The position numbers and the translations under genes are program-made. A DNA stretch of 64,000 nucleotides from Sphingomonas caeni (GTDB lineage Bacteria; Pseudomonadota; Alphaproteobacteria; Sphingomonadales; Sphingomonadaceae), in assembly GCF_026013415.1 (NCBI RefSeq), contig NZ_JAPDOK010000003.1:1-64000 (forward strand), in the 5' to 3' direction. This document shows, in pieces, positions 9,152 to 17,840 of this stretch (position 1 is the first letter of the stretch; every line of letters starts with the position of its first letter). Below the pieces are notes generated by a model, which saw only the letters and a list, made by a program, of their open reading frames with translations, was not told the origin of the DNA and made no database searches.

Positions 9152-9212
9152 TCAAAGAGCGGCCGGGCTAACCGGCGCGCTGACCCAAGCAGGCGAAATC
9201 CAACATTTCAAG
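9152..9212. repeat. Dispersed intergenic repeat, copy 2
   Basis: It begins ATCAAAGAGCGGCCGGGC, forms a GCCGG/CCGGC hairpin and ends with CAAGCAGGCGAAATCC and ACATTTCAAG. It matches the blocks at 174-235 and 20450-20513. It lies 28 bases beyond the stop of the minus-strand gene at 9241. At 8996-9017 there is a tandem TTCACACT direct repeat, similar in form to the tandem TTGACAC before copy 3. No gene is seen in 8971-9240. Confidence 0.75.
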
Positions 9213-9240
9213 CGCGAGGCGTCCAGACCGTTGGCCGGAC

Positions 9241-9726
9241 CTAGCGCAGCCAGCGCGCCATTGCCGGATAGGGCGCCATCCCCCGCGCCTCGGCCCATTT
9301 GGCTTCGGCCGTCATGCCGTAATAGGCCAGCATCGGGACGCCGGGGCCGCACCCGTCCGACAGCGCCGGTATCAGATAGGCGCCGCCGCCCCGGTAGCCA
9401 TGTTCGTGGAACACCACCGCCGGATCGATCCCGATCTCGAGCGCGGCGGCATAGGACCAGGCGATCGCCGCCATCTCCTCCGCCGGGTTGTCCGACACGG
9501 TATCGAGCGTGTTCCGCACCGCCGGATCGGTCACCGCGATATGCCCGGCCTCGTGGAGCAGGTCGCCCGGATAGGGGAGATGCTCCGGATCGAACGCCAA
9601 TGTGCCGCGCCACACCGTCACCCCGGGGAGGAAACTGTCGTCGGCGACCCGCTCGATCACGACGGGCACGCCGATCCGGTCGAGGAAATCGGTGATCTTG
9701 GTGAGGATCGGATCGTCGAACGCCAT
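9241..9726 (-). CDS. HExxH-motif hypothetical protein
   Basis: 161 residues with no membrane segment. A zinc-peptidase-like motif LLHEAGHIAV is at about residues 57-66, with a glutamate-rich helix EEMAAIAWSYA some 25 residues later that could supply a third ligand. The small size and lack of other protease features mean peptidase activity is only an inference. It stands alone on the minus strand, downstream of the ECF sigma operon. Confidence 0.6.
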   Translation of the reverse strand: MAFDDPILTKITDFLDRIGVPVVIERVADDSFLPGVTVWRGTLAFDPEHLPYPGDLLHEAGHIAVTDPAVRNTLDTVSDNPAEEMAAIAWSYAAALEIGIDPAVVFHEHGYRGGGAYLIPALSDGCGPGVPMLAYYGMTAEAKWAEARGMAPYPAMARWLR

Positions 9727-9741
9727 CCGCTGGCTTTACCG

Positions 9742-10314
9742 TCACCCCTCCAGCGCGTCGAGATCGTCGATCGCGCGCTGGAGCATGCGCGCGGCGCGGC
9801 GGTTGAGCCACCAGATGCCGCCGAACACCGCGGCATTGATCGCGACCGCGATCCAGGCGCTTGCGCCCAGCGCGCCGATACCGTGGCGGATCCCGGGCGC
9901 GAGCACCATCAGCGCGAGCCCGGGCGCGAACGGCGCCAGATACCAGAGCCCGACCTGTGCGAGTGCATCGCGCTGGCGAACCAGCTGGGCGCGCTGGTGG
10001 ATGAGGATCGGCCGCGCGGCATCGGCGGCGGGCGGCTGGATCGCCGAGGCGCGGCGATGGAGCTGCCAGACGACCGCGAGCGTGCCGAGGATGATCAGCC
10101 AGGCGCCGGCGCGGGCGATCGGGTCATGGATCGCGCCGGTCAGCGCGCCAAAGCCGAAAAAGCCGATCACAAGCACCGACGCGGCATATTCGATCGCATT
10201 GCGGCGGCGGATCAGCCGGTGGAAGCGGTCCGCGCCGGCGCGGACCTCGGCAAGCGGGGGGAGCGCGGCGTCGGTGCCGCTCGCTTGCCAGGCGTGGTGG
10301 AACGGATCGGTCAT
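9742..10314 (-). CDS. Membrane protein coupled to an ECF sigma factor
   Basis: 190 residues. A soluble N-terminus of about 45 residues is followed by four hydrophobic helices in two pairs (near 45-85 and 120-165) and a short basic tail. The start at 10314 overlaps the sigma factor stop by four bases (ATGA-type). This genetic position is typical of anti-sigma factors, but no zinc-binding anti-sigma motif (HxxxCxxC) is visible, so the role is an inference. Confidence 0.6.
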   Translation of the reverse strand: MTDPFHHAWQASGTDAALPPLAEVRAGADRFHRLIRRRNAIEYAASVLVIGFFGFGALTGAIHDPIARAGAWLIILGTLAVVWQLHRRASAIQPPAADAARPILIHQRAQLVRQRDALAQVGLWYLAPFAPGLALMVLAPGIRHGIGALGASAWIAVAINAAVFGGIWWLNRRAARMLQRAIDDLDALEG

Positions 10315-10823
10315 GGCTCTTTCCTCAAGTCGAAGCGCTCGGCGAGCAGCGCCTTGATCCGGTGGATGCGGACCGCGACGGCGTTGGCGGATAGCCCGGT
10401 CACCTCGCCGATCTCGGCGGCGGTCAGATCCTCGAGATAGAGGAGCATCACCTGCCGGTCGGCGGGCTTGAGCCGGTGGATGGTGGCGAGCAGCCGCGTC
10501 ACGATGCGGCGCTCGTCGGTCTCCGCCTCGGTGTCGCCGGGGGCGGCGATCGCCTCGATCTCGTCGAGTCCGGAAAGCGCCTGGGGCCTCAGCCGCCGCC
10601 GCGTGACGACATGCGTCACCGCGACATTGTGCGCGACGCGATAGACCCAGCTCCGCTCGGAGCATTGCCCCTCGAAATAGCCGAAGCTGCGCCACAGCGC
10701 GGCGTGGATCTCCTGCACCAGATCGCGCCGCAGCTCGGCATCGGCCTCATAGCCGCGCGCAAGCCGCTCGATCGCGGCCCCGAAGGTGCGCGCGGCGGCG
10801 GTGTAGCGGGCGTCCTGATCCAT
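10311..10823 (-). CDS. ECF-type RNA polymerase sigma factor
   Basis: 170 residues from the ATG at 10823, chosen because GGGGAA lies just upstream. Region 2 is recognisable (DLVQEIHAALWRSFGYFEGQ, then RSWVYRVAHNVAVTHV) and region 4 has a helix-turn-helix (TAAEIGEVTGLSANAVAVRI). It should direct RNA polymerase to stress or envelope promoters. It is followed with a four-base overlap by a membrane protein that may be its regulator. Confidence 0.8.
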   Translation of the reverse strand: MDQDARYTAAARTFGAAIERLARGYEADAELRRDLVQEIHAALWRSFGYFEGQCSERSWVYRVAHNVAVTHVVTRRRLRPQALSGLDEIEAIAAPGDTEAETDERRIVTRLLATIHRLKPADRQVMLLYLEDLTAAEIGEVTGLSANAVAVRIHRIKALLAERFDLRKEP

Positions 10824-10881
10824 GCCGTTCCCCATCGTGTTCGAAGGGTTAGTCGGTGGGAGCGGGAAAGTCTTACAACGC

Positions 10882-10910
10882 AAAAAGGGCGGCCCGTCGC
10901 CGGACCGCCC
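10882..10910 (-). terminator. Rho-independent terminator after rpsI
   Basis: On the minus strand GGGCGGTCC-GGCGAC-GGGCCGCCC forms a strong stem followed by TTTTT. It ends the rplM-rpsI transcript about 20 bases after the rpsI stop. Confidence 0.85.
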
Positions 10911-10931
10911 CTCTTGTCTCTGCCTGAAGGC

Positions 10932-11453
10932 TTAACGCTTCGAGAACTGGAAGCTGCGGCGGGCCTTGGCCTTGCCGTACTTCTTGCGCTCGACCGCGCG
11001 GCTGTCGCGGGTCAGGAAGCCGGCGCGCTTCACCGCGGTGCGCAGCACCGGCTCGTACTTGGTCAGCGCCTGGGCGATGCCATGCTTGACCGCGCCGGCC
11101 TGGCCCGAAAGCCCGCCGCCCTTGACGGTGCAGATCACGTCATAGGCACCGGTACGCTCGGCGACGCCGAAGGGCTGGTTGATGACGAGGCGCAGCGTCG
11201 GACGCGCGAAATAGACTTCCTGGTCGCGGCCGTTGATCGTGATCTTGCCCGAGCCGGGCTTGAGCCACACGCGGGCGACGGCGTCCTTGCGGCGGCCGGT
11301 CGCATAGGCACGGCCGAACTTGTCGAGCTCCTGCACGCGCAGCGGCGCCTCGAACACGACGTTCGCGGGGGCGTTCAGGAATTCGTCGGCGCTGACGGCC
11401 GCATCGGCGGCGATCGTGCCCAGATCGGAGAGGGACTGGCGGTTGTCGGACAT
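10932..11453 (-). CDS. rpsI: 30S ribosomal protein S9
   Basis: 173 residues. The S9 core is plain: [19 protein letters not shown], the [19 protein letters not shown] segment, and the C-terminal basic tail ending SFQFSKR that reaches the P-site tRNA. An N-terminal extension of ~45 acidic residues is usual for alphaproteobacterial S9. The ATG shares its A with the last base of the rplM stop (TAATG), so the two are co-translated. Confidence 0.97.
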   Translation of the reverse strand: MSDNRQSLSDLGTIAADAAVSADEFLNAPANVVFEAPLRVQELDKFGRAYATGRRKDAVARVWLKPGSGKITINGRDQEVYFARPTLRLVINQPFGVAERTGAYDVICTVKGGGLSGQAGAVKHGIAQALTKYEPVLRTAVKRAGFLTRDSRAVERKKYGKAKARRSFQFSKR

Positions 11454-11932
11454 TATGCGCCCACCTTGTTCTTGCGGTTCATCGACGCGATGTCGAGGAA
11501 TTCAGGGTTCTGCGCCGCGTGCGGATGCTCGGGGCCGGCGAAGATGCGCAGGTTGCGCATCTGCTGGCGGCCAAGCGGGCCGCGCGGGATCATCCGCTCG
11601 ACGGCCTTTTCGAGCACGCGCTCCGGGAAACGTCCGTCGAGCACCTTGGCCGCGGTGATTTCCTTGATGCCGCCGGCATAGCCGGTGTGCTTGTAATAGA
11701 CCTTGTTCTGCAGCTTCTTGCCGGTGAAGCGGATCTTGTCCGCATTGATCACCACGACATTGTCACCGCAATCGACATGCGGGGTGAAGCTGGTCTTGTG
11801 CTTGCCGCGAAGCACATTGGCGATGATCGTCGCCGCGCGGCCGACCACCAGGCCGTTGGCATCGACGAGATGCCATTTCTTCTCCACCTCGTGCGGCTTG
11901 ACCGCCTTGGTGGTCTTCATCAGCGCCTTCAT
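11453..11932 (-). CDS. rplM: 50S ribosomal protein L13
   Basis: 159 residues of L13, recognised from [31 protein letters not shown] and [20 protein letters not shown]. The start at 11932 ([11 protein letters not shown]) matches the usual sphingomonad form; a second ATG four codons later, with GAAGG in front, is possible. It forms a two-gene operon with rpsI. Confidence 0.95.
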   Translation of the reverse strand: MKALMKTTKAVKPHEVEKKWHLVDANGLVVGRAATIIANVLRGKHKTSFTPHVDCGDNVVVINADKIRFTGKKLQNKVYYKHTGYAGGIKEITAAKVLDGRFPERVLEKAVERMIPRGPLGRQQMRNLRIFAGPEHPHAAQNPEFLDIASMNRKNKVGA

Positions 11933-12064
11933 GGGCGTGGGACCTTTCGTTGGAAACGCAAGCGCGCCGCCGTTTCCGGCAGCGCGGTTGGCGGGCATTT
12001 GTCGAAGAGACGCGCGAAAGTCAAGCAAATGCGCGGGTTTCTTGACGGGTATTGGGATACCCGG

Positions 12065-12844
12065 TCAGTTGGCGGGCCAGGCCGCGGCGGGTTCGAGGGT
12101 GACGCGGACGGTCGAGAGCCGTTCGCTGTCGCGGTCGCCAATGCGGGTGCGGACGCGTTCGGAAATGGATGAGATCAGCCCGGTGGCGGGATCGGAGTCG
12201 CGATTATCCTCCATCTCGACCCGCGCGGCGACGCCGTTTCGCGGGGGGAGGTCGGCGGCGGCGCTCGTGGTGCTGCGCAGGGTGATGCCCAGCCGCGCGA
12301 TGCTGCGCGTGCCCGTCAGCATGATCGGGCCGCCATAGGGGGATTTGCCGGGCACGCGGACGGGGCGGACGCCCGCCGGCTCGGCGGCTTCTTCGGCGAC
12401 CAAAGCGGTCACCAGCGAGGCGAGCACCGCCACCCGCCGCTCGGGCGGCAGCGCGCGGATCGGCGCGACCAGCGGGGCGGGATTGGGGTGTTTGGCGCCC
12501 ACCATCGCGGCGATGCCGTCGCAGAAGTGCGTCCAGAGCGCGTCGAGATCGTCGATCGCGACGAGCTTCCCCGCGCCATCGAGGTGGAAGACCATCGTCC
12601 GCCCGGCGAGGCCCGCGAACCCCGCCTCCATCATCGCGCCGACCTTGCCGGGGCCGTCGGCGCGCGCATCGGCCATCCACACTTCGGCGCGATAGCCTTG
12701 CCCCTCGCGTGCGAAGCGGACCAGCCGTTCCATCCGGAAGGTCCAGTCGCCCTCGGTCCGCTCGGTGACGACGCGAAGCGGTACGCCGATCGGCGGCGCG
12801 AAGATCGCGGCCTGCGCGACGGCGGCGATGACGACGACGAGCAT
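12065..12844 (-). CDS. Hypothetical periplasmic protein
   Basis: 259 residues with a short signal-peptide-like N-terminus (MLVVVIAAVAQAAIF). There is no recognisable enzyme motif; the middle has alternating charged and hydrophobic segments and the end is Asp/Arg-rich. Its ATG shares one base with the cutA stop (TGATG), so it is the last gene of the ctaA-cutA operon. Export is likely but function is unknown. Confidence 0.6.
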   Translation of the reverse strand: MLVVVIAAVAQAAIFAPPIGVPLRVVTERTEGDWTFRMERLVRFAREGQGYRAEVWMADARADGPGKVGAMMEAGFAGLAGRTMVFHLDGAGKLVAIDDLDALWTHFCDGIAAMVGAKHPNPAPLVAPIRALPPERRVAVLASLVTALVAEEAAEPAGVRPVRVPGKSPYGGPIMLTGTRSIARLGITLRSTTSAAADLPPRNGVAARVEMEDNRDSDPATGLISSISERVRTRIGDRDSERLSTVRVTLEPAAAWPAN

Positions 12845-13155
12845 CAGGTCTCGCGTGCGATCCAGCCGGTGACGGCCTCGCCCGCCTCGACGGGCCAGGC
12901 CTCGATCACCGGCAGATCATAGCTGTGCAGTTCGGCGATCCGACCGCGCAGGCGCCGGGCGAGCATGGGGCGGGTCTTGAACAGGGCAGGGACCTCTTCC
13001 GCCGTCTCGAGCTTGCCCTCCCAGCGATAGAGCGAGGCACAAGGGCCGAGGATGTTGACGCAGGCGGCGAGCCGCTCGTTCAGTACCGCCTCCGCCACCC
13101 GCCGCGCCTCGGCGGCGTCGGGGAAGGTGACGTAGAGGAGCGAGGTGTCGGTCAA
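12844..13155 (-). CDS. cutA: CutA-like divalent cation tolerance protein
   Basis: 103 residues of the CutA1 family, with the conserved run NERLAACVNILGPCASLYRW, then EEVPALFKT and HSYDLPVIEAWPVE. CutA is a trimeric protein linked to copper tolerance, with an unsettled mechanism. No ATG exists before the conserved region. The best start is the TTG at 13155, which overlaps the ctaA stop (TTGA) and implies coupled translation. Confidence 0.85.
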   Translation of the reverse strand: MTDTSLLYVTFPDAAEARRVAEAVLNERLAACVNILGPCASLYRWEGKLETAEEVPALFKTRPMLARRLRGRIAELHSYDLPVIEAWPVEAGEAVTGWIARET

Positions 13156-14168
13156 CGCCGTCCCGCCGCGTGCGCGCCCCAGGCGGTCGCCACCACGAGC
13201 AGCGCGCCGGTGAGCTGGTGGAGTCCCGCCAGCACGATGTTCACCCCCGACCAGACGGTGGCGATGCCGAGCAATATCTGCAGCCCAAAGGCGCTGTGGA
13301 TCGCGATCGAGGCGCGGCGGTCGGTGGCGCGGACCGCGCGGGCGAGCATGATCAGCCCCGCCACCGCGACCCAGGCCCACCAGCGATGGACGAAATGGAC
13401 CACCGCGGGATCGTTGAACAAGGCGTCGAAGAAGGGTCGGTTCTCGATCGTGGTGTGGGGCAGGAGCTTGCCGTTCATCAGCGGCCACTCATTGGTGACG
13501 AGCCCCGCATTGAGCCCCGCGACCAGTGCGCCGAACAGCAGCTGGACGAACAGGATCGCTCCCACGCCCGCGCCGAGCCGGGTCAACCGCGCGGGCTTCT
13601 CCGGATGGCGGAGCAGGTCGAGCGCGGTCCAGACGACCGCGGCGAGGATGGTCAGCGCGAGCAGCAGGTGCACCGCGAGCCGGATATGGCTGACATCGGT
13701 GCGCACGCTGAGGCCGGACATCACCATCCACCAGCCGACCACGCCCTGCATGCCTCCGGCCACGAACAGGGCGATCAGCCGCCAGCCATAGCCCTTGGGG
13801 ATCTGCCGCTTCACCGCGAACCAGATCAGCGGCAGTGCGAAGGCGAGGCCGATCAGCCGGCCGAGCAGGCGGTGGAGATATTCCCAGAAGAAGATCGCCT
13901 TGAAGCCCGCTAGGGTCATGCCCTGGTTGAGCTGCTGATATTCGGGGATGCGCTTGTAGTTCGCGAATTCGGCCTGCCACTGCGCGTCGGTGAGCGGCGG
14001 GATGACGCCGCTGATCGGCTTCCATTCGGTGATCGACAGGCCGGATTCGGTGAGCCGCGTGACGCCGCCGACGACCACCATCAGCACGATCAGCGCGGCA
14101 ACGGCGAAGAGCCAAAGGGCGATGGCGCGGGGGCGGGAAGTATCGACGGGCGTGGTCATCTGAAGCAT
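13152..14168 (-). CDS. ctaA: Heme A synthase (COX15/CtaA)
   Basis: 338 residues and eight membrane helices. It oxidises heme O to heme A for cytochrome oxidase. Family signatures are visible: GGVTRLTESGLSITEWKP after the first helix, FFWEYLHRLLGR with heme-binding His, and later HIRLAVHLLLA, FVHRWWAW and LAGLHQLTGALL with the other conserved His residues. The start may be the ATG at 14168 or a second one three codons on. It lies in an operon with cutA and a periplasmic hypothetical gene. Confidence 0.95.
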   Translation of the reverse strand: MLQMTTPVDTSRPRAIALWLFAVAALIVLMVVVGGVTRLTESGLSITEWKPISGVIPPLTDAQWQAEFANYKRIPEYQQLNQGMTLAGFKAIFFWEYLHRLLGRLIGLAFALPLIWFAVKRQIPKGYGWRLIALFVAGGMQGVVGWWMVMSGLSVRTDVSHIRLAVHLLLALTILAAVVWTALDLLRHPEKPARLTRLGAGVGAILFVQLLFGALVAGLNAGLVTNEWPLMNGKLLPHTTIENRPFFDALFNDPAVVHFVHRWWAWVAVAGLIMLARAVRATDRRASIAIHSAFGLQILLGIATVWSGVNIVLAGLHQLTGALLVVATAWGAHAAGRR

Positions 14169-14177
14169 GGCGCGCCT

Positions 14178-14849
14178 CTAGGCGCCGCGGGGACGAAAGG
14201 CGAGTCTGAGGCCTCCGGGCTGGCGCGAGAGCCATAGCGCGGTTCCGCCCAGCGGGAGGAGCCAGGCGATCCATGAATCGCAGGCATAGAAACTCTCGTA
14301 CCAGCGGCTGCTGCCATAGAGTGCCCAAAGCGCCAGCCAGAGCCGGAAGAACACCGCGCCCGAGGTCGCCGCCATCATCAGCAGCATGCAGGCGCGATGC
14401 TCGGCGATGCGGCGGTTGCGGATGTTGACGATGCCCAGCCCCAGCAGCGCCAGCCAGCTGGTCGCCTGTGCGGAGAAGCCGAGCGCCGACCAGGTGGTGA
14501 CCGGTGCGACCCAGGCGACCGGATAGGCGGTCAGCCCCGCGACCAGCACGTCCGCCGCCGCGATCCGGCCCATCCAGCGGTGCCATTGCCGGCGCGGGCG
14601 CAGCGCAAGCGTCAGCGGCACGAGGATCAGCGCCAGCGCGCCGGTGACCATGTGGAGCGGGAAGGTGACCGGCAGCAGCTCGACCTTGACCGCAAGGGCT
14701 TCGGGGAAATCGCTGCTGTCGAACGCGGCCGACAGCCCCCGTTCAGCTGTATAGAGTACAAAGAGCGCGATCACTGATAAGATCAGTACGGAAGCGGCAC
14801 GTCCGGAGCGTCCGCCGATGCGTAGCTTTTCCAGAGAGGAGTGCATCAT
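14178..14849 (-). CDS. DUF2306 family membrane protein
   Basis: 223 residues with about six membrane helices. The pattern FPLHMVTGALALILVPLTLA with RRQWHRWMGRIAAADV, followed by REHRACMLL-like sequence (IAEHRACMLLM), is that of DUF2306 proteins, which have no assigned function but conserved histidines reminiscent of heme-linked cytochromes. The ATG at 14849 abuts the start of the divergent gene at 14850, so the two share a promoter zone within each other's coding sequence. Confidence 0.75.
   Translation of the reverse strand: MMHSSLEKLRIGGRSGRAASVLILSVIALFVLYTAERGLSAAFDSSDFPEALAVKVELLPVTFPLHMVTGALALILVPLTLALRPRRQWHRWMGRIAAADVLVAGLTAYPVAWVAPVTTWSALGFSAQATSWLALLGLGIVNIRNRRIAEHRACMLLMMAATSGAVFFRLWLALWALYGSSRWYESFYACDSWIAWLLPLGGTALWLSRQPGGLRLAFRPRGA
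14774..14788. promoter_or_regulatory. Short perfect palindrome near divergent starts
   Basis: ACTGAT-AAG-ATCAGT lies inside the 5' part of the DUF2306 gene, about 60 bases upstream of the divergent gene at 14850. It could be an operator, but no matching regulator is identified. Confidence 0.3.
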
Positions 14850-15344
14850 ATGGCCTTATCCCAGTCGCTCATTCGATTGTCGATGCTCGTTCCCGTGCTG
14901 CTCGGGGGGCTTGCTCTGTCCGGCCCGGTGCCCGCCGCGGCCGAGGGTCCGGGATCAGCTACGCCCTATTATGGCCGCTGGACGGTGAACGAGGACCGCC
15001 CGGTCTTCACCGCGCGCGGCAAGCTCTACAAGACCATCGACATCGCGCAGTGCGGCAAGGATTTCTGCGGCGTGAGCGTGGACGACCGCGGCAAGTGCGG
15101 CGCGGTGCTGTTCCGCTTCCTCGCCAAGAATGTCCGCGCCGATACGCTGCGCGGTCACGGCAAATGGGGCAATGAGCAGAAGAATGTCGTGATCTATTCG
15201 TACGGCGAGCCCGAGGCCGGCAGCCCCCGGAGCTTCGAACTCTATCTGGGCGACGGCCACAGCTTCGGCGAACGCTCCGGCAGCATGCCCAAATTCCACG
15301 CCGAATATAAGCGCACCGGCAATGCGAAGTGCAGCACGCGCTGA
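14850..15344 (+). CDS. Secreted DUF2147-like protein
   Basis: 164 residues with a signal peptide (hydrophobic 10-30, cleavage near AAAEG). The mature part starts YYGRWTVNEDRPVFTARGKLY and contains CGKDFCGVSVDDRGKCGAVLF, four cysteines that may be bridged. The layout resembles DUF2147-type periplasmic proteins but the match is loose. The ATG at 14850 is preferred to the GTG three codons earlier because GAGAGGA lies 11 bases upstream. Confidence 0.6.
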   Translation: MALSQSLIRLSMLVPVLLGGLALSGPVPAAAEGPGSATPYYGRWTVNEDRPVFTARGKLYKTIDIAQCGKDFCGVSVDDRGKCGAVLFRFLAKNVRADTLRGHGKWGNEQKNVVIYSYGEPEAGSPRSFELYLGDGHSFGERSGSMPKFHAEYKRTGNAKCSTR

Positions 15345-15359
15345 TCCGCATTTAGGGCA

Positions 15360-15412
15360 TTGACACACTCATAACTCGCTGGTTATGGATCATCCATAGC
15401 CAGCGAGTTATG
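15360..15412 (+). promoter_or_regulatory. Promoter embedded in a 43-bp palindromic operator (ArsR type)
   Basis: The -35 TTGACA (15360-15365), a 17-base spacer and the -10 TTATGG (15383-15388) precede the ArsR gene. The arms 15370-15388 (CATAACTCGCTGGTTATGG) and 15394-15412 are complementary at 18 of 19 positions around ATCAT. Each arm itself holds an ATAAC-N6-GTTAT dyad (one with a mismatch), which suggests two adjacent dimer sites that would block RNA polymerase. Confidence 0.75.
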
Positions 15413-15417
15413 ATTCG

Positions 15418-15741
15418 ATGCTCGAACGCCACGACCTGTTGTTCAAGACCCTGGGCGACCCGACCCGGCGCGCGATCTTCGAGCGTCTGTGCCGCGAGGG
15501 CGAGCAGACCGTCGCGGCGCTGACCACGCATGCGGGCATCTCGCAGCCCGCGGTTTCGAAACATCTCGGCGTGCTGAAACAGGCCGGCCTTGTCGCTGGT
15601 CGCGATGCCGGCCGCCAGACGCATTACAGCGCGCTCCCCGGTTCGCTCGCCCCGCTCAATGACTGGACGCGGGAGATGGAGACGTTCTGGGAACGAAGAT
15701 TCGACGATCTCGAGGATCTGCTGAAGAGGATGGACCAATGA
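15418..15741 (+). CDS. ArsR-family winged-helix repressor
   Basis: 107 residues. The N-terminus FKTLGDPTRRAIFERLCREGEQTVAAL and the recognition helix ISQPAVSKHLGVLKQAGLV are typical of ArsR regulators of the SdpR/metal-independent type that are paired with SRPBCC proteins. No metal-binding CxC is present. The ATG is five bases after a large palindrome that is surely its operator. It overlaps the next gene by ATGA and leads a five-gene operon. Confidence 0.9.
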   Translation: MLERHDLLFKTLGDPTRRAIFERLCREGEQTVAALTTHAGISQPAVSKHLGVLKQAGLVAGRDAGRQTHYSALPGSLAPLNDWTREMETFWERRFDDLEDLLKRMDQ

Positions 15742-16157
15742 GCGAGACGCAGACGGTCACGATCGAGCGCGAATTTCCCCATCCGCCGTCGCGGATCTGG
15801 CGCGCGCTGACCCAGCCGCATCTGATCCAGGAATGGCTGATGCGGAATGATTTCGTGGCCGTCGTGGGTCACCGCTTCAATTTGAACGGCGACTGGGGCG
15901 GGACGCTCGATTGCGAGGTGCTCGAGGTCGAGCCCGAGCGAAGCCTGTCGTACCGCTGGGATCACGCGCATGCCGATCCCGCCTATGACCTCAAGAGCGT
16001 GGTCAGCTTCACGCTCGAGCCGACCGCGGGCGGCACGCTGCTGCGGATGGAGCAGGAGGGTTTCCGGCCCGAGCAGAAGGCGGCGTCGGGCGGTGCGCGT
16101 TACGGGTGGCAGCAATTCTTCGGGAAGCTGGAGACGCTGCTGGCGACGCTGGATTGA
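15738..16157 (+). CDS. SRPBCC (AHSA1-like) domain protein
   Basis: 139 residues. It starts with TIEREFPHPPSRIWRALTQPHLIQEWL, the hallmark of AHSA1/SRPBCC proteins, and ends with GWQQFFGKLETLLATLD, another family constant. The fold makes a deep hydrophobic cavity, and genes of this type are commonly coupled to ArsR repressors. The ligand is unknown. Translation is coupled to the ArsR gene through ATGA. Confidence 0.9.
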   Translation: MSETQTVTIEREFPHPPSRIWRALTQPHLIQEWLMRNDFVAVVGHRFNLNGDWGGTLDCEVLEVEPERSLSYRWDHAHADPAYDLKSVVSFTLEPTAGGTLLRMEQEGFRPEQKAASGGARYGWQQFFGKLETLLATLD

Positions 16158-16170
16158 AGGGAGGAATGGG

Positions 16171-16386
16171 ATGAACTGGAACAGGCTGATCCGGCAGATC
16201 CATCGCTGGACGTCGATCGTCTTCGCGGGGATCGTCGCGGCGATCTTCGTGATGCTGGGGGTGGGTGCGAGCCCCGCGCAGTGGGTTTATTTCCTGCCGC
16301 TGCCGCCGCTCTTCCTGCTGCTGGCGACGGGGCTGTACATGTTCGCGCTGCCCTATTTCGCGAAGTCGCGGCAGGTGGCGGGCTGA
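16171..16386 (+). CDS. Small two-helix membrane protein
   Basis: 71 residues. GGGAGGAATGGG immediately precedes the ATG at 16171. After an amphipathic N-terminus (NWNRLIRQIHRWTS) there are two hydrophobic helices (about 15-36 and 41-61) separated by a short polar loop. No family is recognised with certainty. It is the third gene of the ArsR operon. Confidence 0.7.
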   Translation: MNWNRLIRQIHRWTSIVFAGIVAAIFVMLGVGASPAQWVYFLPLPPLFLLLATGLYMFALPYFAKSRQVAG

Positions 16387-16390
16387 GGCG

Positions 16391-16804
16391 ATGGCGGCGG
16401 AGAAGACAGAGTTGCTGTCGGGCGGCAATCCCCGGATCGCCAAGGGCGAGGGGGACGCCCCGGTGCAGGCCTATATCGCGGCGATGCCGGGGTGGAAACG
16501 CGATGTCGGGCACTGGCTCGACGCGCTGATCGTGCGGACGGTGCCCGAGGTGCGCAAGGCGGTGAAGTGGAACTCGCCCTTTTATGGAGTGGAGGGAGAG
16601 GGATGGTTCCTGAGCTTCCACTGCTTCAACGCCTATGTGAAGGTGGCGTTCTTTCGCGGGGCGGCGCTGGAACCGATGCCGCCGGTTTCGTCGACGGGCC
16701 CGGATACGCGCTATCTCCATATCCATGAGGGCGACGCACCCGACGAAGCACAGGTGGCAAGCTGGATCCGGCAGGCCGCGGCGATACCCGGCTGGATGGC
16801 CTGA
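16391..16804 (+). CDS. DUF1801 domain protein
   Basis: 137 residues. The core VRTVPEVRKAVKWNSPFYG, then GWFLSFHCFNAYVKVAFFRG, is the DUF1801 (YdhG-like) pattern. Members are small soluble proteins of unknown function. The ATG at 16391 is four bases after the membrane-protein stop. It is followed by a second DUF1801 gene, a tandem pair within the ArsR operon. Confidence 0.8.
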   Translation: MAAEKTELLSGGNPRIAKGEGDAPVQAYIAAMPGWKRDVGHWLDALIVRTVPEVRKAVKWNSPFYGVEGEGWFLSFHCFNAYVKVAFFRGAALEPMPPVSSTGPDTRYLHIHEGDAPDEAQVASWIRQAAAIPGWMA

Positions 16805-16818
16805 AAGGAGCGGATAGA

Positions 16819-17202
16819 ATGAGCGAGAGCGGCAAGACTCCATCGCAGTTGATCGACGAACGCATCGCCGAACTGGGCGACTGGCGCGGCGCGATGCTCG
16901 CGCGGTTGCGCGCGCTGATCAAGGCGGCGGTGCCCGAGGTGGTCGAGGAATGGAAATGGCGCGGCGTGCCGACCTGGTATGCCGACGGCATGATCTGCAC
17001 CGGCGAGACCTATAAGAAGGTCGTCAAGCTGACCTTCGCCAAGGGTGCGGCGCTCGACGATCCCAAGCGGCTGTTCAATTCGAGCCTCGACGGCAATGTC
17101 CGCCGCGCGATCGATTTCGAGGAAGGAGCCGAGGTCGATGAGGCGGCGCTCAAGGCGCTGTTCCGGGCGGCGGTGGCGCTCAATCGGGCGGGGAAGCGCT
17201 AG
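16819..17202 (+). CDS. DUF1801 domain protein (second of tandem pair)
   Basis: 127 residues with the same family pattern ([32 protein letters not shown]). Only distant similarity to its upstream neighbour, so an old duplication or independent recruitment. AAAGGAG lies before the ATG. It is the last gene of the operon, and its stop overlaps the convergent rluE stop region by four bases. Confidence 0.8.
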   Translation: MSESGKTPSQLIDERIAELGDWRGAMLARLRALIKAAVPEVVEEWKWRGVPTWYADGMICTGETYKKVVKLTFAKGAALDDPKRLFNSSLDGNVRRAIDFEEGAEVDEAALKALFRAAVALNRAGKR

Positions 17203-17732
17203 GCTTCGCGCCATTCGCCAGGTGCGATGCCGTCGAGTGCCCAGTCGCCGATCCGCCAGCGCACCAGCCTGAGCGTCGGGAAGCCGATCGCGGCGGTCAT
17301 GCGGCGAACCTGGCGGTTGCGGCCCTCGCGGATCGTCAATTCGATCCAGCAATCGGGGACGCTCTTGCGGAAACGGACGGGCGGATCGCGGGGCCAGAGG
17401 TCCGGCGGATCGATGCGGCGTGCGTCGGCGGGAAGGGTCATGCCGTCCTTGAGGCGGACGCCCTTGCGCAACGGTTCGAGCGCGGCATCATCCGGATCGC
17501 CTTCGACCTGGACGAGGTAGGTCTTGGCCGTCTTGTATTTCGGATCGGCGATCCGTGCCTGCAGCCGCCCGTCATCGGTGAGCAGCAACAGTCCCTCGCT
17601 GTCCTGATCGAGCCGGCCCGCGGGATAGACGCCGGGCACCTTCACGAAATCCGCGAGCGTGGGCCGGGGCGATCCGTCGCCGCTGAACTGGCAGATCACG
17701 CCGTACGGCTTGTTGAACAGGATCAGCGCCAT
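17199..17732 (-). CDS. rluE: RluE-type 23S rRNA pseudouridine synthase
   Basis: 177 residues. It isomerises a uridine in 23S rRNA (U2457 in E. coli). The catalytic [17 protein letters not shown] motif is present with Asp near residue 42, and [16 protein letters not shown] near 143. There is no N-terminal S4 domain, as expected for RluE rather than RluB/F. It starts with [17 protein letters not shown], the usual family opening. The exact target base is inferred from the family. Confidence 0.85.
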   Translation of the reverse strand: MALILFNKPYGVICQFSGDGSPRPTLADFVKVPGVYPAGRLDQDSEGLLLLTDDGRLQARIADPKYKTAKTYLVQVEGDPDDAALEPLRKGVRLKDGMTLPADARRIDPPDLWPRDPPVRFRKSVPDCWIELTIREGRNRQVRRMTAAIGFPTLRLVRWRIGDWALDGIAPGEWREA

Positions 17733-17840
17733 GGTTGCAGCCGCCTGTACCGGTAGTATCGGTCATCGCAACCTCCATCGATTGCGCGCCGCGATAAAAT
17801 GACCTATATATCGACCAATATTATAGTCTGGAATTCGAAC

